Below, piece after piece: positions 1 through 6,600 of a stretch of DNA of 8,825 nucleotides; position 1 is the stretch's first letter, and each line of letters starts with the position of its first letter. This DNA is from DATKMS01 sp041497995. Lineage in GTDB: Bacteria; Desulfobacterota; Binatia; HRBIN30. A model generated the notes under the pieces. That model did not search any database. It had not been told where the DNA came from and saw only the letters and a program-made list of their open reading frames with translations. The stretch is taken from contig JBGQHM010000284.1 of assembly GCA_041497995.1 (NCBI GenBank), positions 1 through 8,825 of the forward strand. Reading direction: 5' to 3'. A program made the translations under genes and the position numbers.

Positions 1-17
1 CCCCGTCGCTCAAGACC

Positions 18-45
18 GGTGGGTTACCCCACCCGCCCCACGGGT
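18..45. other. Overlapping GC-rich hairpins
   Basis: GGTGGG (18-23) pairs with CCCACC (28-33) around a TTAC loop. Overlapping it, ACCCG (31-35) pairs with CGGGT (41-45) around a 5-nt loop. The two stems share bases and are mutually exclusive. No T-tract follows, so a classical intrinsic terminator is not supported. It could be the 3' end structure of a gene lying to the left of the window. Confidence 0.3.
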
Positions 46-110
46 AGCTATCGAACTGAACCGACAATTGTTCGTGTGGAACTTGCATCCACTGGTTCTC
101 CGCGCCTTTC

Positions 111-437
111 GTGGCGCACACCAACGTCCCCCGCCTATTCCGACGCCTCTGGTCTGTGTGTGTGGGTGACTGCAATCAGGACGGCAGCGTGACGGTGGAC
201 GAGCTGATCAAGGGCGTCAAAATCGCGCTGGGCACCACGTCGATTGACGCCTGTTCGTCCTTCGACACGAACGGGGACGGCGCGGTGACCATCAATGAGC
301 TGATTGCGGCGGTGAACATGCGTCGCCCTGTTCGCCGTGTCTCGAAAACGTACTGGCGGACAGGTATGATCCGGGGACCGACGAGGAGAGATGCCGATGA
401 CGAGGACCGCTTTGAAAGTTCGGCACCCGCACATTGA
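111..437 (+). pseudogene. Orphan EF-hand/dockerin-type fragment (probable gene remnant)
   Basis: The frame is open from just after the TGA at 57-59 and could start at GTG 111. Codons 159-317 encode two calcium-binding loops. Loop 1 has D20, N22, D24, S26, T28 and E31; loop 2 has D52, N54, D56, A58, T60 and E63, so both look able to bind calcium. Each loop is followed by a short hydrophobic helix (ELIKGV.., ELIAAV..), the pattern of dockerin-type repeats in secreted proteins. Against a functional gene: there is no signal peptide or larger domain, no convincing Shine-Dalgarno site, and after AAVN the expected helix end (as in VNNALNGC of the protease at 3678) is replaced by basic low-complexity sequence. 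That tail runs over the promoter and start of the next operon. I read it as the decayed piece of a larger secreted protein gene. A genuine small calcium-binding protein is possible but less likely. Confidence 0.55.
342..370 (+). promoter_or_regulatory. Candidate sigma-70 promoter of the DUF433/DUF5615 operon
   Basis: TATGAT (365-370) matches the -10 consensus at 5 of 6 bases. TCGAAA (342-347) matches TTGACA at 4 of 6, with a 17-bp spacer. Transcription would begin around 377, just upstream of the GAGGAG site at 383-388. The promoter lies inside the abnormal tail of the preceding EF-hand fragment, which supports that tail being non-coding. Judged by eye only. Confidence 0.4.
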
Positions 438-681
438 GGTTCGAAAAGGTTTCTGCGGGGGAAGCCCGGTGATCGTAGGGACGAAATTTCCGGTTCGCTC
501 TGTGGTGAGCTACGTCCTGCGTCAGGGCATGACGCCCGAAGAGCTGGCCGCCGAATTCCGCCATCTCACGCTGGCGCAAATTTATGACGCCCTCTCCTAC
601 TATTACGACCACCAGGTAGACATCGACCGGGACATCGCGGCCAACACAGAAGACAACGTGCGCTCGCAGCTTGGGCGTTGA
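397..681 (+). CDS. DUF433 family antitoxin
   Basis: This small protein (94 residues from this start) matches the DUF433 pattern: the CGGSPVIVGTKFPV core near the N-terminus, then a GMTPEELAAEF helix, the LTLAQIYDALSYYYDH segment and an acidic end. DUF433 proteins carry a helix-turn-helix-like fold and commonly serve as antitoxins beside PIN-like DUF5615 proteins, which is the arrangement here. They are expected to bind the toxin and repress their own promoter. An ATG also exists at 391, but GAGGAG (383-388) is only 2 nt from it and 8 nt from the ATG at 397, so 397 is preferred. The stop codon overlaps the next start by one base (TGATG), implying translational coupling. Family assignment is from the sequence pattern; activity is inferred. 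Confidence 0.82.
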   Translation: MTRTALKVRHPHIEVRKGFCGGSPVIVGTKFPVRSVVSYVLRQGMTPEELAAEFRHLTLAQIYDALSYYYDHQVDIDRDIAANTEDNVRSQLGR

Positions 682-1034
682 TGGCGACGATTCGCCTGCT
701 GATCGACGAGGATGTGCGGCCATTGCTGGCGGAGACTCTTCGGCAGCGCGGCTTCGATGCCAGGCACGTCGACGAGCTGAAGCGAAGCGGACTCAGCGAT
801 CCCGAGCAACTGGCCTTTGCAGTCAAGCAGCGGCGCGCGATCGTTACGCACAATATCCGCCACTACGTGCTTCTTGACGGCGAATACCGTGCGCAGGGAC
901 AGACCCACTTTGGCATTCTGGTCTGCGATCAGGTGCCATTTCGGGAATTGCTGCGGCGGACGATGCGCTGCTTGAGCCGAAAGTCGGATGCTGACATCCG
1001 CAACCAGGTGATCTGGCTTCAAGACTTCAAGTAG
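681..1034 (+). CDS. DUF5615 family PIN-like toxin
   Basis: The 117-residue product matches DUF5615, a compact PIN-like nuclease family typically paired with DUF433. Visible landmarks are the N-terminal LLIDEDV strand with D9, E10 and D11, SDPEQL around D40, the VTHN strand with N58, HFGIL around 76-80 and a C-terminal helical part ending in IRNQVIWL. PIN-domain toxins cleave RNA using clustered acidic residues and a metal ion; the N-terminal acids and D40 are present, while the position that often carries aspartate after the third strand is N58. The ATG at 681 is chosen because it overlaps the antitoxin stop (TGATG); the TTG at 678 is less likely. Order and coupling support a type II toxin-antitoxin operon. 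The RNA target cannot be told from sequence. Confidence 0.82.
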   Translation: MATIRLLIDEDVRPLLAETLRQRGFDARHVDELKRSGLSDPEQLAFAVKQRRAIVTHNIRHYVLLDGEYRAQGQTHFGILVCDQVPFRELLRRTMRCLSRKSDADIRNQVIWLQDFK

Positions 1035-1110
1035 GACGAGTTAGCCGCGAGAAGAATCTCCATGAGGCGTCACGCCGACCGCCGCCACGCGCACACCAAG
1101 CACCCCACTA

Positions 1111-1455
1111 TCAGCGAGGCAGGCCCAATGCGATCGCCAGCGCTCGATCGACGCGCTCCAGGTGTTCGCTGCGAAGCGCCCCGGAAACCTCGGTAAGGTG
1201 AGACTTCAGCAGAGTGTAGATCTCTCCGCATTTCGCCACACTGCTCACCTCCAGCCCGCCGCTGCCGCGCGGCAGATCGACTTCCCAAGGATACGCTCCT
1301 TCCGCGCGACGCACCGTCGTGAGATGCACCACCATCACCTTCGGATAGCGTTCGTTGCGGTTGAACGCCTCATGGGAAACGATCAGAAAGGGTCTCCGCT
1401 TACGCGATCCTCCCTGCAAGGCAGGGCTTCCCCACCAGATCTCACCTCTTTGCAC
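1111..1455 (-). CDS. MazF/PemK-like endoribonuclease toxin
   Basis: The 114-residue protein has the landmarks of the MazF/PemK (CcdB-fold) toxins: an N-terminal RGEIWWGSP segment, RKRRPFLIVS (where family members have the G/R-x-RP-x-LVVS strand), the VVHLTTV strand, SSVAKCGEIYTL (the counterpart of the DSVxxxxQIRT strand) and a C-terminal ALRSEHLERVDRALAIALGL helix. Such toxins cleave mRNA at short specific sequences as dimers. The start is a GTG, supported by GAGGG 7 nt upstream. The first 14 nt overlap the end of the antitoxin gene, the usual coupled arrangement. It is convergent with the DUF5615 toxin, whose stop lies about 76 bp away. The length is typical and no truncation is seen. Assignment to MazF/PemK is firm as a fold; the cleavage motif is unknown. 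Confidence 0.85.
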   Translation of the reverse strand: MQRGEIWWGSPALQGGSRKRRPFLIVSHEAFNRNERYPKVMVVHLTTVRRAEGAYPWEVDLPRGSGGLEVSSVAKCGEIYTLLKSHLTEVSGALRSEHLERVDRALAIALGLPR

Positions 1456-1738
1456 GGCGCGGCCCTCGGGGTTTGTGCGACGATTGCTTAGTGTCGAAGG
1501 CCTGAACGTCGATCAGCTCGATATCTTCACCCGCGTACCCGGCTGCACAGTAGTGCTCGACGGCCGCCGCGATGCGCTCCTGCTCGATCCGGTGCAACTT
1601 TTCGTCCATTGCCTCCCGCACGAACTCGGAGAGCGTCCGGTACCGCCCGGCATTGATCAGTGGCTGCACCCGCTCGATTTGCGACGCCTCGGCGTTGATC
1701 ACCGCTTTTCGTTTCACGGTACCCACGATTAGTACCAC
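1442..1738 (-). CDS. Antitoxin of the MazF-like module (ribbon-helix-helix type)
   Basis: The 98-residue product begins with a short beta-like stretch (KRKAVINAEASQIERVQPLINAG in outline), followed by RYRTLSEFVREAMDEKLHRIEQERIAAAVEHY. The combination of an N-terminal strand, 'Y.tlSEFVREA' helix and long charged helix is typical of CopG/ParD-like ribbon-helix-helix antitoxins. It lies directly upstream of the MazF-like toxin and overlaps it by 14 nt, so it should neutralise that toxin through its C-terminal half and repress the operon through its N-terminal half. The tail is strongly basic (KPRGPRRAKR) and partly dictated by the overlap. The start is uncertain: no ATG exists, and GTG codons at 1738, 1726 and 1717 are all possible; the conserved part begins near the last one. 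No strong Shine-Dalgarno site is seen. Confidence 0.72.
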   Translation of the reverse strand: MVLIVGTVKRKAVINAEASQIERVQPLINAGRYRTLSEFVREAMDEKLHRIEQERIAAAVEHYCAAGYAGEDIELIDVQAFDTKQSSHKPRGPRRAKR

Positions 1739-1750
1739 TAGATTGGGCGA

Positions 1751-1785
1751 CCACTGTAGTCAACTCATCATGTGATCCACAGTGG
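1751..1785. promoter_or_regulatory. Operator-like inverted repeat upstream of the MazF-type operon
   Basis: CCACTGT (1751-1757) is perfectly repeated in inverse as ACAGTGG (1779-1785), with 21 bp between. It lies 12-47 bp upstream of the first possible antitoxin start (1738). A TTGACT element, resembling a -35 box on the minus strand, occupies 1763-1758 inside the spacer; no good -10 box is visible at the right distance. Ribbon-helix-helix antitoxins bind repeats of this kind to repress their own operon, so an autoregulatory operator is the likely reading, by inference. Confidence 0.4.
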
Positions 1786-1790
1786 AGCAT

Positions 1791-1880
1791 CGAAGCGAGC
1801 CGCCTTGCGGCCGTGCTGAGATGTGCCGCCGCACGGCCGCGGATAGGTCCAAAGTTCGTGGCGCGGTTCGACTCGCTTCG
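1791..1880. repeat. Nested inverted repeats in the divergent intergenic gap
   Basis: The inner arms GCGGCCGTGC (1807-1816) and GCACGGCCGC (1831-1840) are a perfect 10-bp inverted repeat with a 14-nt loop. The outer arms CGAAGCGAG (1791-1799) and CTCGCTTCG (1872-1880) are a perfect 9-bp inverted repeat; CCGC (1800-1803) can also pair with GCGG (1863-1866) across a 5-nt bulge. Together they form a nested stem with internal loops. No T-tract follows on either strand. It could be a structured leader, a cruciform-forming site, or the relic of a small mobile element. It sits between the divergent antitoxin gene and the secreted fibre-like gene. The 309-bp gap otherwise shows no convincing gene. Confidence 0.5.
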
Positions 1881-2047
1881 GCGCAACGTCCGCAACCAAC
1901 GGTCCCGTCAGGACACATGAAGGGAGACGCGATGCGGTGTAGCACAGCGACTACTCGTCCACCGCCTTGTGTTCCCACGATGAACGATGGTATCCGGCAC
2001 GCGCTCCCGATATCGCCGCCTGACGCGACGCAATGGAGGCAAGGCCT

Positions 2048-3430
2048 ATGCTCAGAGTGATTCGCGCACCATGGTACGTTCGCGTCTTCTTACTCATGCT
2101 GGTCGTGATCAGCGCCCGCGCGGCGCACGGCCAAACCAGCGCCTTCACCTACCAAGGGCAGCTGAGCGATGCCGGTGCGCTGGCGAACGGCAGCTACGAT
2201 CTGCGCTTCGCCCTCTTCGACACCGCCGCGGGTGGGGCGCAGATCGGTGCCAACCAAACCGTGCCGGCGGTGCCGGTCAGCGCCGGTGTCTTCACCGTGC
2301 AGCTCGACTTCGGCGTCAACGTGTTTCCGGGGGCCAACCGCTTCGTGGAGATCGGCGTCAAGCCGGCTAGCGGTGGCAGCTTCACCACCCTGGCGCCGCG
2401 GCAGCAGATCGGCTCGTCACCCTACGCGATCCGCACGCTCAGCGCCGCGACGGCCGATGCGCTGTCGGGCGCCTGTGTGGGGTGCGTGCAGGATGCGCAG
2501 ATCCAAGGCGTCGCGGGCAGCAAGGTGAGCGGCGCGATTCCGGTGGCCAGCCTACCGGCGGGCAGCGCCAACTACATCCAGAACACGACGACGCCGCAGG
2601 CCGGTATCAACTTCAACGTCGGCGGCAATGGCACCATCGGCGGCATGCTCGGCATCGGCACGAGCACCCCGGCGAGCGAGCTGGCCGTGCAAACCGCGAC
2701 GGGCCTGTACGGCTTCACGCACACGGACGGGACTATCACGGTCGGTTCGTATGTCGGGGGGAGCAGCTCGGGTGCGACCGGCGGCTGGCTCGGTACGCGG
2801 TCGAACCATCAGCTGCACCTCTTCACAAACAACGGCCAGCCGAGCCTGACGATCGACACGACGGATAACGTGGGCATCGGCACAACCACGCCGCAGGCGA
2901 GATTGCATGTGAAAGGAGATACGGTGATCGAAGGCCAAGTCGGCATCGGCGTCGTACCCAATTCATTTTCCGGGAGCCTCGAGGTTGCGGGCAGCCTCGT
3001 GTTAGATTTTCTCAACGGTGGCGGCGACGTAGCACTTTGCCGTAACAGCTTTCATGCTCTTGCTACCTGCGGGTCGAGCTTGCGCTACAAACGGCAGATT
3101 GCGCCTTACAACGCCGGCCTGGAACTGATCAACCGGCTGCGTCCGATCAGCTTCGCCTGGAAAGCTAACGGTGCGCGCGATCTCGGTCTTGGCGCGGAAG
3201 ACGTCGCCAAGGTCGAGCCGTTGTTGGTCACACGCAACGACAAAGGGGAGATCGAAGGCGTCAAGTACGATCACTTGAACGTCGTCCTCATCAACGCCAT
3301 CAAGGAGCAGCAGCGCCAGATCGAAGCGCTGCAGGCGGCGACCACCGCGCTCAATGCGCGTCTGCGAGCATTCGAGAAGGGTATAGAAAACAGCAACGGC
3401 GGCATGAACGATTTCATGCGAAGCAATTAG
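2048..3430 (+). CDS. Secreted fibre-like protein with C-terminal peptidase S74 (intramolecular chaperone) domain
   Basis: The ATG at 2048 is chosen over 2033 because GGAGG (2035-2039) sits 8 nt upstream; the product is 460 residues. Residues 1-28 form a signal peptide (basic start, FLLMLVV core, likely cleavage after AHG). Residues about 30-140 hold a beta-rich domain beginning FTYQGQL and ending SSPYAIR. Two GIGTxTPxxxLxV motifs follow in the middle, the repeat seen in trimeric beta-helical fibres and adhesins. The C-terminal part (SSLRYKRQI, LINRLRPISFAWK, LGLGAEDVAKVEP, VKYDHLNVVLINAIKEQQRQIEALQ) is an S74 domain followed by a coiled coil to about residue 450. In known S74 proteins a Ser-Lys dyad cuts the chain just before the serine after helping it trimerise; S343 and K348 have the right spacing. 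It is probably exported, with an exposed trimeric fibre. No other phage genes are nearby. Ligand unknown. Confidence 0.82.
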   Translation: MLRVIRAPWYVRVFLLMLVVISARAAHGQTSAFTYQGQLSDAGALANGSYDLRFALFDTAAGGAQIGANQTVPAVPVSAGVFTVQLDFGVNVFPGANRFVEIGVKPASGGSFTTLAPRQQIGSSPYAIRTLSAATADALSGACVGCVQDAQIQGVAGSKVSGAIPVASLPAGSANYIQNTTTPQAGINFNVGGNGTIGGMLGIGTSTPASELAVQTATGLYGFTHTDGTITVGSYVGGSSSGATGGWLGTRSNHQLHLFTNNGQPSLTIDTTDNVGIGTTTPQARLHVKGDTVIEGQVGIGVVPNSFSGSLEVAGSLVLDFLNGGGDVALCRNSFHALATCGSSLRYKRQIAPYNAGLELINRLRPISFAWKANGARDLGLGAEDVAKVEPLLVTRNDKGEIEGVKYDHLNVVLINAIKEQQRQIEALQAATTALNARLRAFEKGIENSNGGMNDFMRSN

Positions 3431-3452
3431 GGCTGCGCCCAGCGCCTTTTCT
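3430..3452 (+). terminator. Probable intrinsic terminator after the S74 gene
   Basis: GG-GCTG (3430-3435) can pair with CAGC-CC (3440-3443 and 3445-3446) around a CGCC loop, with one bulged G at 3444. TTTTCT (3447-3452) follows immediately. It starts at the last base of the stop codon of the fibre-like gene, exactly where a terminator is expected. The stem is short, so efficiency is uncertain. If it works, the protease gene downstream needs its own promoter. Confidence 0.45.
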
Positions 3453-3495
3453 ATGGACCGCTCCCGTTGGTCGCTAAGGGGTGTCCCGCAAACTT

Positions 3496-3514
3496 GACTC
3501 AAGCGCGGTGAGTC
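3496..3514. promoter_or_regulatory. Small inverted repeat in the protease leader region
   Basis: GACTCA (3496-3501) and TGAGTC (3509-3514) form a perfect 6-bp inverted repeat around a 7-nt spacer. It overlaps a TTGACT element at 3494-3499 that resembles a -35 box, but no convincing -10 box follows at the correct spacing. It may be a regulator-binding site for the protease gene; chance occurrence is also possible. Confidence 0.2.
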
Positions 3515-3596
3515 CGTCGACGCCGACACCGACGGCGCGGTGACCATCGACGAGCTGATCGCGGCGGGCAGCCGCGCGTTGAGCGGCCGCGCTGAC
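3498..3596 (+). pseudogene. Orphan EF-hand remnant in the leader of the protease gene
   Basis: In the frame of the protease, between a TGA at 3495-3497 and the true start at 3678, codons 3516-3596 encode a canonical calcium loop (DADTDGAVTIDE: D at positions 1, 3 and 5, E at 12) followed by the usual helix, LIAAGSRALSG, and a final cysteine. It has no start codon with a ribosome site, no signal peptide, and runs into non-protein-like sequence. The 18 bases at 3531-3548 are identical to 276-293 in the first EF-hand fragment. It looks like the 3' remnant of a lost EF-hand gene. An N-terminal extension of the protease is unlikely because it would bury the signal peptide. Confidence 0.6.
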
Positions 3597-3677
3597 ACAT
3601 GCGGACGAAGATCGTTGACCATGCCGCTACCGCCGAGTAATCTGCCCCCGATAGCTCGGCACAAAAGGAGAAGGTCT

Positions 3678-6600
3678 ATGCGCAGCTCGGCTGCGGTCAC
3701 ACGGTCGCTCCGCAGCGGTCTGTGCCTGCTCATCTTCACCGCCACGCTTGTGACCGCACGCGACGCTGTGCATGCGGAGTGCGTCGGTGACTGCACGGCC
3801 ACTGGCCTGGTGAGCATCACCGACCTGATCCTTGGCGTCAACATCGTACTCGAACTGCGACCGCCCGCTGCCTGCCCGGCGTTTCAGAACGCGGCGGGCC
3901 AGGTGGACATCGCCCAGCTCATCAAGGGCGTGAACAACGCGCTGAACGGTTGTCCGCCGCCGGGCCAGTTCGAAGCGAAGATCAACGCCGACCTCGTCCC
4001 GCTGCAGGCCGCAGTGATCATGAAAGGCAACCCGGAACGCGTCGTCAGCTCGCGTGACGCGCAAGGCGTGCAAAGTGATTTCGTCGAGGGCGTAGTGGTC
4101 GTGCGGCCCAAGAGCGATGCCGAACTGCAGGATCTTTTGGCCCGCTACGGCGGCACGGTGGTCGACGACAACACGATTCCCGAGCCCCCACCCGAATTGG
4201 GCATCACCTTGACCGACGAGCAGCGCAAGCCGAGCGAATTTGTCGTCCGCATCGACCTGGCGAAAGTGGACACATCGAGCGTCGCGGCGAATGCCAGTGC
4301 GGCGGGACTCACCGGCGTGCTGGAGTTCTCATCCGACGCGGGGCTGCGGACGTTCGCCGGAAACCTGGAGGCAAAGGCACTGGGTTTCACCACTGTGAGC
4401 GATTGGGTCAGCCACGCCGATCAAGTGCCACTTCCCGTCGGCGCATACGAGGTGCTACTGAGCACGCAGGAGCAGCCCACCGGCGCGACATTTCAGGATT
4501 CCTTTACCGAACCGCGCTATGGCACGACGGGCGGCCAGTCCAACGTCACGTTGGCCTGGCAGTTTGTCGCGGCTCACGGGTTCCAGCGTCGCGTGCATGT
4601 GGCCATCATTGATGGAGGTGGTTACCTGCTGGATACAGCCGGCCGAGCGTTGCGCAACGACCACGATTTTCCGACGACTCCAACCCGGCCCTTCCAATAC
4701 GATTTCGCCAACGAAGACGCGGTCGCCGACGGGCCCAGCCTCATGAGCTGCGCGACCGTCGCATGCCTGTGGCACGGAAGCGGATGCGCGGGGGTGGCCG
4801 CCGGCATCCTGGATAATCGCCTGGGCGAAGCGGGTACCGGCGGCCTGGTGGCGCACCCGATGTTGTTCAAGTTCGGCGGATCCAACGACCAGCGCAATGC
4901 GGCCATTCGTACCGCGGTCGCCTGGGGGGCCGAAGTTGTGTCGATGAGCTTTGGCGCCGACTGCGACACAGGGTGCCGGGTCGATGATCGGGGCGACAAT
5001 CCGTTTTCCTCCGACAACATCACCGATGCCGTCAACGACGGGAGCCGCACGGCGTTCGTCGCGTCGGCCGGCAATGGCAGAGGGAACCCAGCCATCGGAT
5101 ACAACGTTCGCGGTCCATGCACCTCCCCCTTATCCGGAAACTGCTTCGTTCATCCGTGCACGCTCGAGCATGTGATCTGCGTCGGCGCGCTCAACGATAA
5201 TGCGACTACCATCCAGTCCTATTCCAATTTCGGCAGCGAGGTCGCCCTTTTCGCCCCAACCAACATTCGGGTGATGGACCAGCCGGCGGCTAGTGACCCC
5301 AATCCATCAGGTCCTTCCGCTTGTCCGCCCGTTGCGCCGTTCCCCGGTGGTTGTTCGCTGGTTGCGCCGTTTCATCCAACGTTCGGCGGCACCAGCGCCT
5401 CGGCGCCATTCGTGGCTGGCGTGGCGGCCATGCTCAAGGCCCTCAATCCGAATCTGAGCGGCGACGACGTGGCCCGCATCCTGATCGAGACGGCACACAC
5501 TGGCACCGCTCCCGTGAACCGGTACATCGACGCGTATGCCGCCGTGCGGCGCGCGGCAGAGGGTATCGACAATCTCCCTGACCGCTTCGAGCCCAACAAT
5601 GGCGATGCCGCCCCGACGGACCTGGGTAAAAAACCTTCGTATAGCGAACCAAACCTGAGTCTGAATGCCAACGACCACGATTTCTTCAAGTTCGAGTCAC
5701 CCGGCGCGTCCCAGATGACCATCACTCTTCAATCCCCCGGGGGGCTCGGAAATATTTCGGTGATCAACCTGCTCAGCCTCGGCAACACGTGCGGTTCGCC
5801 CAGGCAACTCACGAACACGGCGGTCACGAACGGCCGCGTACTCACGTACAACGTCCCGGGCGGTCTCCTGGAACTGGGCCTGCGGGCGGACGACGTCACC
5901 GCATATAACCTGTCGATCAGTTTCGCTGCCCCCGGGCTCGCGCCAGACACCTATGAAGTCAACGACGTTGTGGCGGCGGCGAAATACATCCACTCGTTCG
6001 GGGCAGGCCTGAGCGACGCATTCGTGATCGACCCGATGGTCACCATCGACGCCACGCTTCACAACAATACACCCGCTGATGTCGACTACTACATCGTTCG
6101 CGGCGCGCGCTTGTCCAATCCCGAGACGGCTCTGCTCTCCGGCGGTCCGTTTGTCTCGCTCTATGCGAATACCGCACCCATGAACATGTCCGTCTATCAG
6201 CTCAACCCCACTGGGACGCAGGGGACACTGGTCGGTGCTGTGGGCGGCTCGAGCTGCGCGTCAGGATTGACTGTGTCCTTGCAGCCCGACGTCTACTATC
6301 TGGTCAGGATTGACGGCGGCGTCGGACAATACACGCTGTTCAACGGAGCGATTGCCGATCCAGCGCACTTGCCGCCCATTCTAGTCGGGGACTTTCCCGA
6401 CGAAATCATCAAACCTGGCCCGGTCGAGATCGATAAGCAGCTGCGCTTTCCCGAGATCTTTCTGTTCGTGGGTGACCCGGCCTTCGATGCGGTGCGATCG
6501 ATCAACCCCGGTGTGCATCTGAGCTTGTTCGACCTGAACGGCGGCATGCTCGCCGACGGCGTCGCCGACGGGCAGGGGGAACGCCTGAGCCTCCCGAACC

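Noticed and set aside
1739..2047. Integron attC site near the toxin-antitoxin cassettes.
   Set aside because: No pair of RYYYAAC and GTTRRRY core sites was found flanking the inverted repeats, and the cassette genes point in opposite directions.
1917..2060. Small open frame from ATG 1917 upstream of the S74 gene.
   Set aside because: There is no convincing ribosome site or protein-like composition, and it overlaps the well-supported start region of the S74 gene in another frame.
2048..3430. Prophage tail-fibre gene.
   Set aside because: The protein has a signal peptide, which phage tail fibres lack, and no other phage-type gene is visible in the window.
3540..3677. The protease frame can be read from a GTG at 3540, giving a 46-residue N-terminal extension.
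   Set aside because: The extension is an EF-hand remnant without a ribosome site, whereas ATG 3678 has a strong Shine-Dalgarno site and begins a clean signal peptide.
3002..3844. Long open frame on the minus strand (280 codons) across the end of the S74 gene and the start of the protease.
   Set aside because: It is antisense to two well-supported genes, its translation lacks any recognisable pattern, and high GC content readily leaves such frames open.
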